Assembly: GCF_030463565.1 (NCBI RefSeq)
Contig: NC_134662.1
Span: forward strand, 992,001 to 1,056,000
DNA: 64,000 nt
Reading direction: 5' to 3'
Source of the DNA: Pelecanus crispus
Lineage: Eukaryota > Chordata > Aves > Pelecaniformes > Pelecanidae
Part shown: positions 1 through 13,100 of the stretch, in pieces
Layout of the letters: each line of letters starts with the position of its first letter
How positions within the stretch are numbered: the first letter of the stretch is position 1
Translations under genes and position numbers: made by a program
Notes under the pieces: generated by a model
What the model saw: only the letters and a program-made list of their open reading frames with translations
Told to the model about the DNA's origin: nothing
Databases searched by the model: none

Positions 1-3000
1 AGAGAGGCCACCAACTGCTATGGTTGCATTGGTGTGAACTGGTGGAGAGGTAAAACAATGCTATGTTTCGTCTAGTTGCAGGAAACACAGTTGACATCGC
101 AGAGTTTGGCACAGCTACAAATGGTAGTATATCTGAGTTAAAGATCTCACTTTAAATGGTATAGATGACTTGAAGACAGTACCTCTGCCTGAGCCATTTA
201 GTATTTTCAGTTTCTGTGTTTTGTTTTCCAAGGCTTGCGAAGCAAGCTGGGTAGGTTTAATGGTACATACATGTTTCTGACAGTGCATAGGGCATATATT
301 GATAGTTAATGACTCGACAGTGAAATATGTTAAAGGAATTTAGCCTGTGAAAGGCAGCTCTTGAGGTTTTTGTAATGATTCATGCAGGTTGAAATGTCTG
401 AAACTTATGAATAAACTGAAGGAGTTCTGTGGATTCAGTCATTTTTTAGACTGGTTTGACAGCGTATCGCCATTCAGAAGAAACTAAGTGGTTTGTATGA
501 GTTCCAGATCTTCAGATTGGGAACTTACTGTCTCTATGACAGTAATTACTAAAGGCCTGCTTTCCTTCTCATGTGCTTGGGCTTTCTCAGAAAACCTTTA
601 CTGAGACTGACTTGGTTAGAAAATTGACATTGTTTCTGCATCTCCAGCTCCTGGTTTTGCCTTGTTTCTATATGCTTGTCTGGAGAAAAAACAAGTCTGT
701 TCCACAATTTCTAAGAACTATGTGCTGTGTCTATTCATCTCTCAGGTGAAGGAGAAGATCTCATGTTTTTACAGGTGTTGTACCTGAAGTTTGAAGGTTG
801 GGGTTTTTTTTTCCTTCCCTTATCCTGCTTTATTTTCCATTTAACTTGATGACAGTTCTGTGGACCTGACAGATCTATTTTACTGTAGGTCATCCTTCAG
901 ACACCTTGGTGGAATGGGAGCATGCTTGCTAAGTGAGAACAATGGCCATCCACCTCTGTTGGCTAGTACAAACAACAGTGTAATTCTTGTCTTGGAGTAG
1001 CACTTAGTAAGCTTCCATGCTCACCATGTGGGGAAAAAAAACCCAACCACTACTTAACATATGCATTTCTGTTCTACAAAAATAAAACCTGTTGTGGTGG
1101 TTCTTCAGTTGATAGGAAAACATGGATTGTGTAAGTGCTTTCGTAGGAAAACCATTAAATACTAGAGAGCTCTTTATCTAGTACATAAATGCATTTAAAA
1201 AACCTAACTTGGAATCAGAACACAGCTGAAGCCAGACGTTTGAATGGGAAGTTTGGTACTGGAGTTTTTTACCAAGTGAGGTAATGATGGTTGAGGGTAT
1301 TGATACTTTGCTTTTAATGTCTTCAGTAATTGATGCCTTTGAAAATGTTTCCCCAAAACAGTAAGGCTCAGAAAAATATGCAGTGTTTAATGAAGGTGGC
1401 CAGATTAGACCATCTAGTGATCCCTTCTTGCCATGGGCTAGAATGAGGGAAACATTTCCAGCATTGTGGTCTTGTTGCAGACTTTAGAAAGGACATGGTG
1501 AACAAGTGTTCCCCTGTAAAGAACACGCCTGACTAAGCACTGGTGAAGTTGGTAGCCCTGAGTGCCTCCTGTCTCATCGTCGTTCCTCCCAGGTGCCATC
1601 ATGTCAGTTGGTCTCGCAGCCAGCAAGAGTAATAGTGAGATTCCTAGATCTTGAGTGTGAGAGGACTGTGTTCCTTCAGTGGATAGACAGCCATATGTTG
1701 CACAAGAGTGTTATCTTTTCCACCCTGACTAACAGGACTGGTCATAGTTTGTTTTACTAGCTTCTTTTCCCAGTCTCATTTGCCGTAGCTGGACACAATC
1801 TGGAATATTTAATTTTTTTTCCACTCCATTTTCTTCTTTGATTCTTCCATCCAATAATTTTTTTCCTGTGAGCTTTCTGCTGTTCCTGGCATCCCTGTTC
1901 TTTTCTTCCTGAGTACTCAGTCTTCCATTGCCAGACTCCATCTCCTATTTTGTCCTGTTCCTTTGCAACAACATCTTTGGCTCCCCATTCTCGTCTTTTG
2001 CCAGCCATCCCATGTTTCCTCTGCACTTTGCATTGTTGCTGGATCTGCTTTTTTATTGTTTGCTTTCTTCTCTCTCAGTACTTCAATACTTTATTGAGCA
2101 CTAAAGAGACAAGTAGTTCTTTTCTGTTTGGTCCTCTTTGGTATCTGTGGAATTTGGTACAGGAGTCTCTTGTATGTTGTGCGTTACACGATCAAGTCCC
2201 ACTTTCAGGCAGATCTCCAGAAGGGAAGAATATTAATACAGCATTTTATTGACTGGTTTGGCAGTCTTGGATGAAAGTAGTTTGGTAGAACACATGCTAC
2301 TTGTTGCTGTAGTTATAGCATTAATGAATACTAAAGTATACCAAATATAGTATAAAGACGTGAACATCACTTTGAAGTAAAGGGGTAAAAGCTTGGACCT
2401 TACACGAGTGGAGCCTCCCACAGGCAGGTTATACTGAGGCCAAGGGAATCAAAATCCCTGGCTTGTTTCAGTGAACTCTGTTTTTTGGGACAGGTACAGC
2501 AGTTAAGTCTTTGACCTTCATTAGTAGATTATTTTTCATTTTGAAATAGATTGTCTGCATTGCTCTCATTAATAAGCATTCTTAAGATTCAGCAGTATTT
2601 GATGGATAGAAGAACTTAGAAAATAAAAAAAGAGCAGGCAAAATGCTGTAATAAGACTGTTTATCTCACCGTTAATTTTACCTTTTGTAGAACAAGTTAT
2701 GCCATTCTTGCAAAAATCAGTCTTGCAATGTTTTTGCTGGGTTATACCTCTGAGTTAGACCCACAGAAGAGTGGAAAGAGCCTTTTCCGCCCTCACAAAT
2801 AAATGCAGAGTTCTTGGAATAATTTTCATACTTCTTATGTGTTCGTCAGGTAAAGTTTCACTTTTTCAGCTAAACTGATCTAGCAGCTAGCAGTTCCGAA
2901 ATGGACAATCTCATCCCCTTTTCCTTATATGCTGACCCAAGTGCTTTACTGATGCTGCAACTGATTTGTGGAGGCTTTTGTGATACTGTTGTTTTTTGGG

Positions 3001-4108
3001 GTTTTTTTTTAAGGTGCAAGGTAATTCTTCTTGATGCCTTTATATTTCTGTTTTTATGGTAGACTTTCAAGTTCTAAAAGCTTTTAAAAAATTTAATTTT
3101 TTTTAAAATGTCTGGTCTTGTTTAAGACTGAATAATTGCAAAGGCATTAGCCACAATACAGCTCTCCCTGAATCACATTGTTTCACAGCAGTCTCACTCT
3201 GTAGACAGACTTAAATGTTGTACTCATCTTTAGCCCTACAAAGTGTTGGTGACTGCATAATGTATGTGCAGTTTCTCTTCAAATATAACTCATGGACAAA
3301 GTGTATCAGTTTGTTAAACTCTCAGGAAAGCTCACTTCTGCTTTATTCCTCCCTCCCCCCCCCCCCCCCCCCCCCCCTTTTGGTCATTAAGGACACTGAG
3401 GTAGTTTTGAGGTCATTGAGGACAATGGAAAATATACACTCATTCTAGAAATTCATTCTGTTCTTGAAGACTAAATGTTGATGTGCTTATTTAGAAAATA
3501 GCATCCCGCTAATATTTGAATTGGAACGTCAAGTAGAAAGCAGATGTGCTCTTAAATTATGCAGAAAAGACTCGTCCCTCTGTAATAATATGCATGGAAT
3601 ATTTGGTTTAAATTGTCGACCTGCAAGGTTTCAATGATAATGAAATACAAGTATAATCAAAGTGTCAGAGTTAGGTGACCTTTAAGAAAGGGGTATGTGG
3701 GTGTGTACTGCTAAACTCCCTTTGCATTAGTGCATTACTGTGAGGGAGGAAAAGCTTTTGCCTGCAAAACTTACGTGTGTTCAAAAAGTAAACTGCTGCA
3801 GCAAAGAGCCTTTTCCTCCTGATGTACCTAAGTATGGTAAAAATACTGGTTTGAAATAGAGAGGTCTGGAGGGAAAAGACAAATAGGTTTCAGATATCAG
3901 TTGTATTGCTCTTAAAGCACTCCTTTTTCCTTTTGAAGATCAAGTCCTTATAATTACATTACCAGGAACCAGTGGAAACAATTTGTGTAACTGAGATTTA
4001 ACTGGTTTAGGGATTCATTGTTGGTAAAAGCATCATAGAACATAACGTTTTCATGTTAGTCAATAATGAATGTGGTTGGAAAAAACCCAATGATTTCTCT
4101 TTTTACAG
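1..4108 (+). other. RANBP3: RANBP3 intron 1 (3' part)
   Basis: No exon, RNA gene or CpG island is visible, so the promoter and first exon lie outside the window. The stretch is AT-rich. A run of 23 C at 3355-3377 is the main irregularity. Confidence 0.8.
3355..3377 (+). repeat. Poly-C run (23 C)
   Basis: Uninterrupted C homopolymer in RANBP3 intron 1, preceded by CCCT. Its length is likely to vary between individuals and sequencing runs. Confidence 0.95.
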
Positions 4109-4164
4109 AAAAACCTGCCATTGCTCCACCTGTCTTTGTATTTCAGAAGGATAAAGCACAAAAG
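4109..4164 (+). CDS. RANBP3: RANBP3 window exon 1
   Basis: This exon encodes [18 protein letters not shown] after two bases that finish a split Glu codon. The acceptor is ttttacag and the donor gtaagg. The conserved proline-rich start of RanBP3 identifies the gene. It ends in phase 0. Confidence 0.95.
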
Positions 4165-7100
4165 GTAAGGAGATGTTGATATGTTTTTTGTTTGTTTTGT
4201 TCTGTAGCCCTGGCTCATTCCATGGTGAGCAGCCATTTGTCTATATTATTTTGAGGTCGAAGATGGATAATACAGCATTAACATTATTAATGGGCATAGG
4301 GTGAAGAGCTACTGGAAGGCTAAAAGTGGGAAGATGTATGATGGTGGCATGAAGTGGGTAGCTCTTCAGACAGAAAATGGACCGAATCTGGGAGAAAAAG
4401 CATTTTCAAAGCTGTATATTGAAAGGAACAGGTGGCAAAGGAGTGCTGGCAGTTGCAGTTGCATGAGAAAACTGTAAAATTTCTGATAATAGTGTTAAGA
4501 CAAAGCAAAGAAAACTATGGCCTAGATTATTGCTTTTCACCTCAGTATATTTAAATCTTTCTCATATCTTTGGTTAGTAAGCTGTGAAGTGTCTAATTAC
4601 CTTGGAAAATGGTAATCCTGTTCCCTCACCTGTCTCTCTACCCCTGCCATGTGTTCCTGTCCCCTGCCTTTGGGTCTGCGGTAGCAGTTACACAGTGTTG
4701 AGGTAAGTTGGAGCTGTGCCGTAATCTGCTGGAAGGTGTTCTGTGGGTGAGCTTGTGTTGAACCAAGAGGCTGATACAACTCATCCAGTGGCTGCAGAAG
4801 GAGTAGAGCTCAGGAGAGAAATGAGAGTTGAAGGAAGGAGCAGGACCTTCCCTTTAGCAAAAATTGCTAGTAAATTGAAATAGATGTAATGGAAAACTGT
4901 GGCCATGTGGACCTAGTGCAGTATTGTTTGCATTCCTTTTCACTTTGAAAGCGACACACAAAATGTTATGTATGAGTACTGGGGTGTAGTGTCCTGTTGC
5001 TGTTCCCCCCCCAACAGTAAGCCTTCCAGTTTGGATAATAACCTCAATATATTGCAGTATTTAGTTCTGCCTGGTTATAGTAAAAGCTGTTAACACTTGG
5101 GGAAATATCAAGGTTACAGTTGTTTCCGCTGAAGCTGGTGGGAACCAGGAGGAGTGTACACGTGATTCACTTTTTGTTGAATTACTGGATTGTTACATTA
5201 TCTGTGCGTCAGAAAATCTTCTCGAATGTTTGAATAGAAATACTGAACTGTTTTGTAGTTGGTAGCTTTTCTTTGGTTTGGAACAAGTACCAGACTTGAG
5301 CTTTCTCATGGGTTTAGTAGGCATATTCCTCAGCAGGAGCGTGAAATCTTTTGTCAGCTTGGAAAGGATTTAAATCTGCCATTCTTCTAATATTAGCTAA
5401 TCAAATTAAATATATCTTAGAGTAAATCCTTTAGGGATGTTCCTTCCAATTACATTTTTTGCAGTGACCATTTACATGTACTTTGGAACAAAGGGAGTGC
5501 GAGTGTTAGCGCTATCAGTTTGGATCATGTTTCCTTCTAGGAAACAGCTCCCAATCACCCACTGTTGCTTAGACTGTTTCTGAAGTCCCTCTGAGTTGCA
5601 TCATGGTGAGTTTTCTCCCCAGGTGTCCTTCAACCTGGCAGTGCTTCCACAGTTAGTCTGGAAGCAGCAGTCATAGCAATGTGCAACCCAGGTAGAGCGA
5701 TGTGGTCCTGTGTCCTTTCTTTGCTGGCCTGGTCCTTCAGTGCTAAGCTGGCAGGTCTTGTGCTCTCAAGTTCCTTTATGTTGTACCTTCTGCTTCTGCA
5801 CAGAGTGCATACCTCCAGTGGCCTGCACGCAGTCCTTGCCTTCAGTGTTAGGCTGTGCAAGCTCGAGTGTTGGGCTGTGGGACAGAGCTGTTGCACTCCA
5901 CTATGTCTCAAGAAAATATTTGTAAAATATCTTAACTAAAGGCTTAATGTCTCTTTGGGCTGGCAGAGAGGATCCAGGGTTCCAGGGAGAGGGATCTGTG
6001 ATTTAGTCTTCCCAACTGCCTCTGAGGATGCTGAGGACAATGGTGATGCTGAGTAGGTAGCTGTGTGCATGACAGCCTCTGCCAAGGCACAGCCAGAAAG
6101 CCTGTCTGGTGGGGTGGGGTGGAGGGACCATGTGTGACGAGGCCTGTGGGTGAGCCAAGCATCTTGAAGGCACCAGGCATTAGAAATAAATTAGGAATTG
6201 ACCTAAATACTAAGTGGTGTTGGTGCTTGAGAGGGGGCTAGTCAAGTATGGGTGTGGAATAGGTCTAGCTTGGTTGCAGAACAGGGCTTGTTCCTTGAAG
6301 CAGATCATGAAGAGTTTACCAGTGGGATCTGTCACTTGGTTGCCAATTTCCAAAGTGTATTATGTCTAGTAACAAACAGAAATGCTTATGTTAAACTGTG
6401 TAATCATAGAATCATTTAGGTTAGAAAAGACCTTTAAGATCATCAAGTCCAACCATTAACCTAACACTATCAAGTCCACCACTAAACCAATTAAGGGTAG
6501 AGTAATAATTAATTTTGTGTTTCCTGGCTTGGTGGCTGAATTATTTTTTTAATGAAAGTAAAACTAGAATAGAATCATTAAGGTTGGAAAGGACCTCTAA
6601 GATCATCAGTTCAACCATCAACCCAACAATACCATGCTTACTAAACTATGTCCTGAAGTGCCACGTCTGCACATTTTTTTAACACCTCCAGGGATGGTGA
6701 CTCCACCACCTCTCTGGGCAGCCTGTTCCAATGCCTGACCACCCTTTCCGTGAAGAAATTTTTTCTAATATCCAACCTAAACCTCCCCTGGTGCAGCTTG
6801 AGCCCATTTCCACTCATCCTATCGCTAACTACTTGGGAGAAGAGACCAACACCCACCTCACTACAACCTCCTTTCAGGTAGCTGTAGAGAGCAATAAGGT
6901 CACCCCTCAGCCTCCTCTTCTCCAGACTAAACCACCCCAGTTCCTTCCCTCAGCTGCTCCTCATAAGGCCTGTGCTCCAGACCCTTCACCAGCTTCCTTG
7001 CCCTTCTCTGGACATGCTCCAGCAACTCAATGTCTGTCTTGTATTGAGGGGCCCAAAACTGGACACAGTATTCAAGGTGTGGCCTCGCCAGTGCCGAGTA

Positions 7101-10100
7101 TGGGGGGACAATCACTTCTGTGCTCCTGCTGGCCACACTATTCCTGATACAAGCCAGGATGCTGTTGGCCTTCTTGGCCACGTGGGCACACTGCTGGCTC
7201 ATGTTCATCTGGCTGTCAACCAACACCCCCAGGTCCTTTTCAGCCAGGCAGCTTTCCAGCCACTCTTCGCCAAGCCTGTAGCACTGCATGGGGTTGTTGT
7301 GACCGAAGTACAGAACCTGGCACTTGGCCTTGTTGAATCTCATACAGCTGGCCTCGGCCCATCGATCCAGCCTGTCCAGGTCCCTCTGCAGGGCCCTCCT
7401 ACCCTCCAGCAGATCGACACTCCCACCCAACTTGGTGTCATTTGCAAACTGACAGAGGCTGCACTCAATCCCCTCATCCAGATCATTGATAAAGATATTG
7501 AACAAGACTGGCCCCAAAACAGAGCCCTGGGGAACACCGCTCGTGACTGGTGTGTGGAGGTGTACAATTTTCTTTAAAAGGGGGAGGGGAGGTGGTTAAT
7601 AATAATTTTAGTAGCTTATACTGTGTGTATTTGAGACTGGAGAAGGAGTGAGAGAAGCATCAGTGCTATGCTTCTTGGTATTTTGTTAACTAAAAGGCCA
7701 AAGCCTGCTTATTGCTTGTGCCAGTAGCTGGTTTTTGTAGTGTTGATACAATAGTAATAGAGTCAGAATATGGTGCTGTCAGCCAAAAGGAACAGCTGCT
7801 TAATATATGCTGTATGTATCAGAACCTAGCATTCAGGCCAGCTGAGTGTCCCTTTAATGAGCTTAATCAAGAAAAGGTGACTGGGGTTACACACTGGTTG
7901 AGACCTTTCACTGTATTTTCGGCAAGACTAACAGCTAAGTGTTACAGTTAATGGTTAATTCCATTACTGTTTCCATACAAGTTGTCTGGGTAAGTGCATT
8001 GGTTGCCACACAACGTTATCCTTATTAAAATTAACAAGGAAAATCTATTAACAGAGGAGTTTTTCCTAGAGCAATGTTTTGAAGAAAATGCAAAAGTAAT
8101 GTCAAAACAGTTGATAAACAACACACTTCTAAAATAGTAATTTCTCTATGTAAATTACAATTTTAATTTAGCAAAATGTCTGTTTAGTCAAGTTGGCTTT
8201 CTTTTGGAGCTGTAAGCAAAGTATTCATGGAGACTTTTCAGTGCCAGCACAGCAATGTGACGGTAAGCTGAGAGTGAGGAGAAGGCATTGCATTCTGTAT
8301 TCAGTTCACTGTCCGTGATGATTGTTCAGATGTCTGCCTAGTGCTCTTTTGCATCAAACAGGACATCCTGAGCAGAATTATTTTGTTGCAGTATCTACAG
8401 GCCCTCTCAGTATTAGGGCCAGGTTGATACTGTTAAGTGGTCTTAACTGACTTTTCTGCAGCTAACATTGTCTACTATTAAGTTAAGGAACATTATTTTT
8501 CTAGAAATCTGTTCTTAAGTTTGTGCTTGTATGATGTCAGACATCTATTTCTCCATTCAAAATTGGAAAATATTCAGCATGTTGCGGGACAGAATGCATA
8601 CTAGTCTGGAAATTAATTTTTTTTAACTGGTTGTTCCAGCTAAAGTTGTATACAGTTTAGTAAATCATCAGAACCTGCAGTTTGTCATGCTTATCTAGAG
8701 GGGACAAAAAGTGCATGGCATTCAGAATGATGCCTCTTAATTTTACGTTCAGTAAGGAGGTTCTAGTTGTTTTCTTTCACAGTTAAAAAGACAGGATTAG
8801 TCTATCTGTTCTGATTTTCATAATAGCTGTCAATTAATGGTGGCTGTAAAGTTGGTTGTTTCCACATTTGTTGAGTGAGTCTCCATTTCTATCATTTTCA
8901 TATCTCCTTAATTCTTTGAGAACTAATTTTATGATGTGTGAAATGGAGATGGTTGGTGCAAATATCTGAATGATAGCATCCAAATATCTTCCTTGTTTAT
9001 ACACTGCTATTCATTTTGACAAGCAGAGCTTCTAGTGCTGACACTAGTTGGAAAATTGCATCAGCTTAGGACAACTCATAGCTGTTAAGATCTGAAAGCA
9101 GCATAAAGTCCTCACCTCATGTTAAGCATAGAATATTACTGTTACTCCATTATCTATCCCGATAACTTATACATGAACTATACTTTTTGAATTAAAGATT
9201 TCAACTGATAGATACAACTTTTTCTGTGATTAATTTTTGTCACTTGTTAGACGTGTTTCTGCTCTGAAACCAGTTTTAACTTCTGCCATAAAACCACTTC
9301 ACGACAGTTTCTGGCCATGGGTTACTTGAAGTCATTTTATGAAGTTAAATTTTAACATGCATTTCTGAGGTCAAAGTATTCTGAAGTCTTTCTTGCATTT
9401 ACACATTTTTAAGTAAGTATAAAAGCTCAAACAAATTTAACCAATAGTGTTGTAAAGAAACAGTTTGTCCAAAAATGCTTTTAAAGTAGTGTCCTTTGCA
9501 AGCGTGAGCTGTGGTCTTCTTCCAGTCATTATTGATTCTCGCAATACTAGGGTCATCATGACTCATAGATACTCAACTCGGATTTAAAAAATATTTTTGC
9601 ACTTTAAAATGAGCCATTGTCTATTATGTAGCTTGCACCTTGTCCTCTTCCCTCCACCAGCCTGGGTTGGGGGTAATGGTAGAATATAGAAAAGAACACT
9701 TTATTTCTAGCTTGTTAACTAGTTTTGGTTGGTGTGCTGCTTTCTATAGGCGAAATGGTAGTGGTGAGCTTTTAAGGATGGCTCTGAAGGAAGATAAGTT
9801 ACATGGTATTTGGGTCATGTCCCATACCTCTGTGGTGCAACAAAATGATGCAAAGAGTTTAAGGGGATAACTGGCACCTGGGTTGTAAAGGTAAAGGTGT
9901 AGTTCTGGAGTGAACAAGGATTTATGTCCTTAAGTTGTTAGAGCTGTCATCATGGTCTTAACTGTGGAGCTTTAAAAATAGATGCGGAGTTGTAAAAGTG
10001 ATCTAAGTGATTAGAAAGACTGCATTCCCATGTAGTCTGGAGAGCAAGATCATGAGTTTAGAAAAGAAAGTTGTATTAGACCATACGTAAAGTAGGGATT

Positions 10101-13100
10101 GTTTGAAGTCCTGGTTTGATGTAGTGTGATTTGGAAATGCCTGCTTTTTGGTGGTTTGAGGAGGTGGATGATTAGAAAATGTTGTTTGTGCTATGAGCAT
10201 GACTTGTAGGTTTAGGATGGTGGCTGAGAGAGAGCTGTGGTGGAAGTAACTTGTGTAGGGAGAGGCAACAATATCTCCTTTTCCAAGCTCTTTTAGCATT
10301 GTTAGCACAGCTGCCAAGACATTTTGTTAGGGAGACCTAGTTGAACTGTGTTGTAAGTCAATAGTGTACTTAAGGAGTTAATAAATGCTTAAGAGTTCAT
10401 AATTGTGACTATATTGCTACACTGCTGCACTTAGAAGAGCAATCATAAACGTTATTTGGAGAGGATGGTTGTGCAAGGCAAAGCTTAGAGGAGCATAGAG
10501 AGGCTGATAATGTCAAAGGTGACCGAAAATACCAACAAGAGTTGCCCTCAGCTCTAAGCAGGTAAAGATTGTGAAAAGATGTACTGAGAGTAGTCTTTTT
10601 GAGCCATTGGATATGGATGCTAGTTTGGGTAAAATGAGGAAAGGAGGCATGAATAGCACAACTTAGAATTGGGAGGAAGAACTGACCCAAGAGTGTTTGT
10701 GCCAGTCTTTATAAAAAAGGAATGTTATTTCCTTGCCTATATTTGGTGGTTTTAGCATCATGTTAATCTTCACTTTTATATATTTTTTTTTCATGTCTTT
10801 CCTTATTTCCTGCAATGCAGAGGAAGCCAAATCTCAAAGTAGACTTTTTACATATTTAGTCTAGGTGTGTTGTTTTTGTGTTTTAATAAAATAGATGTTG
10901 TTTGATCTGGCTGAGCAAGGTGAATTTGTGTAGGTAGCTTCCGAACATTATTATCTCCATTGATCTTTGCCTTAGTATTTTAAGAGACAGGAACAGATTT
11001 CTGCCAAGTTCTCCCTGGAGCTGTACTTGTAAGGAATGTTTCCTCTAGAGAAGAGGAGGCTCAAGGAGAGGCACCAGTCATCATAGACATAAAATATATA
11101 GACATACAGCAAAAAGGAAGAGGATGAACTGTTCTTCACCAGCTCCAAAGAACTTTGAACAAGAACTTAGATCAGCATTTATGAAGTTAAGAGATTAGAA
11201 AACACTTTCAGTAGTAAGCAGTAGTGAAGACTAAAATTAATTTTAAGAGCTTGCAGTTTCCCTTGGATGTGCGTTTTTGAGAACAACTGTACAAACTTCT
11301 GTCTGGAGCAGTTTTGGCTTGATAAATCATTGAGGCCTTTGTGGGCTTTGTCTTCCATGTCTTAAACCTCACACAACTCACAAAATTCTGAAACCTGCAG
11401 TAGTCTTTGATCAATTTAATATATTGATTTTTTTACTATAACTTTATGTATTGACCTGGCCAATAAATCCTCATCTTGGCATCATGTTTTTCTGCATAAA
11501 AGTGGCGATTGGCAATAATTGTTGGTTTTGGTTTGTTTCTTTTCTGAGTCCTGGAGCACATATTCCAGTTTTGCTTAGGACAGAAATCAGATTTATGCTG
11601 GAAGGTTACCTTGCTTATTTCACTTCTTAAAATGCTTGCCATGTATTACAAGAATTACTAAAATCTGATGCATGTTTACTTAGCCTACTCTGAAGTGTTC
11701 TAAACTGTATTGATGCGAATTACTTGCAAAATAATTTATTGTCATTTCCACTTTCAAGTATCTAGCACAAGTGTGCATTGAATGTTCTTGCCTCTTCTTG
11801 CATTACTAGCAATTTTATGATCTGTAGCTAGAAGTCAGCTTAAATTGCTGGTAAGGCTCCTTTTTTTTCTTTGAATTTCTCCAATTGCTTGCTGGACCCA
11901 GGCACGTGAACTGCTACATGATCCTCTGACAAGGGGTTCGGCATGATGGGCTTTTTGTCTCCTTTAGTTTTGTGTTGGGTTGTTGGTTTTTGTTTTGTGT
12001 GTGTTTTTTTTTAACTTGTTACAGCCTAGTTTAATTTGAGGCCTTCCAGCTCTTACTCTGTGGGAGTCACTGCATTGCCATTCTATATGCCACTCATGAT
12101 TTCATAGTTATATTCCTGCTCTTTTTACCTCCAAATTCTGTGTATTATGGCTGAAGAATAATAAGGTATTTAGCTATTTTTATGTGGAAACACTTCCCTA
12201 CCCTCCTCCTATGTGTTATTTTGCTTCTCATGGACACTGAATCATCTTAGTCATCTTCAGCCCCAGAGTCCACAGTTTCTCAATTGATCCCTGTTGCCTC
12301 CAGATCCCTGGTGATGGATGGCTCATCCTGAGGTTCATTCTGGCTGTTGACAAGGATGGTGTCCCCCATCCCCATTTCCTAGTACTATTCTGGTTATAGC
12401 TTTCAGCATTTTCCCCACTGTGTTTTTTAGGGTCCTGTTTCTCGCAACCCCTGCCAGATTCTTCAAAGGCTGTGGGAATAACGGCAGGGTTGTCTCCATC
12501 ACCTCTATGGCAGTTGGACTGGGTCTGTGATCTGTGCAGTCCTACAGCAGTCATTTCTTCTGTAGTGGTCTGGCTCTCCAGGCCACTGGAGAAGTTGGAA
12601 GTCTTTCAGCTAGGAAGCCAAGCAAAGTTGGTTATGCTGCCGGCTCTCTTCTGATCACCAAGCCGAAAACTTGCAAATTCTGATAACTACTGACAAGGTG
12701 ATAGAGGTTTAAATGTTAAAACAGTTCTGCTTCATGAAAACTAGAAACCTGACTGGATCAGTGAGACCCGAATTACCTCTCTTGCAGAGGGAGAGCTGCC
12801 GTTTTATGCATGGCCCCACTGTCTGCTCGGTGCAAACTGCCTCTGGCCCCATGGATGGCCAGAGAAGGTTTGGCAGGTTTGAAGAGGTGTGGGGGAGAGG
12901 TTTGTGTTGTGAGGTACATGGGGAGGATTTGGAGTAGCAGAGTGAGAGGACCAGAGGACACATGCAATGTAAGCCATGAGAAAAATTGTATCTTCAGTGC
13001 TGCTGCTTGCATATTTGCTTTTGTGGTTGGTGTGATGCAGGTAACTTGTGACTTAATTCTTGTACATTTTATAGCTGTCTCCCCTTGAAGGGGAAGAAAA

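Noticed and set aside
6731-7577. Plus-strand frames of 138 and 201 codons
   Set aside because: They are the antisense shadow of the CR1 reverse-transcriptase frame on the minus strand.
12228-12963. Frames of 60-108 codons on both strands in the RANBP3 10.5-kb intron
   Set aside because: Short, overlapping and without a domain. The sequence could be an old repeat but I cannot name it.
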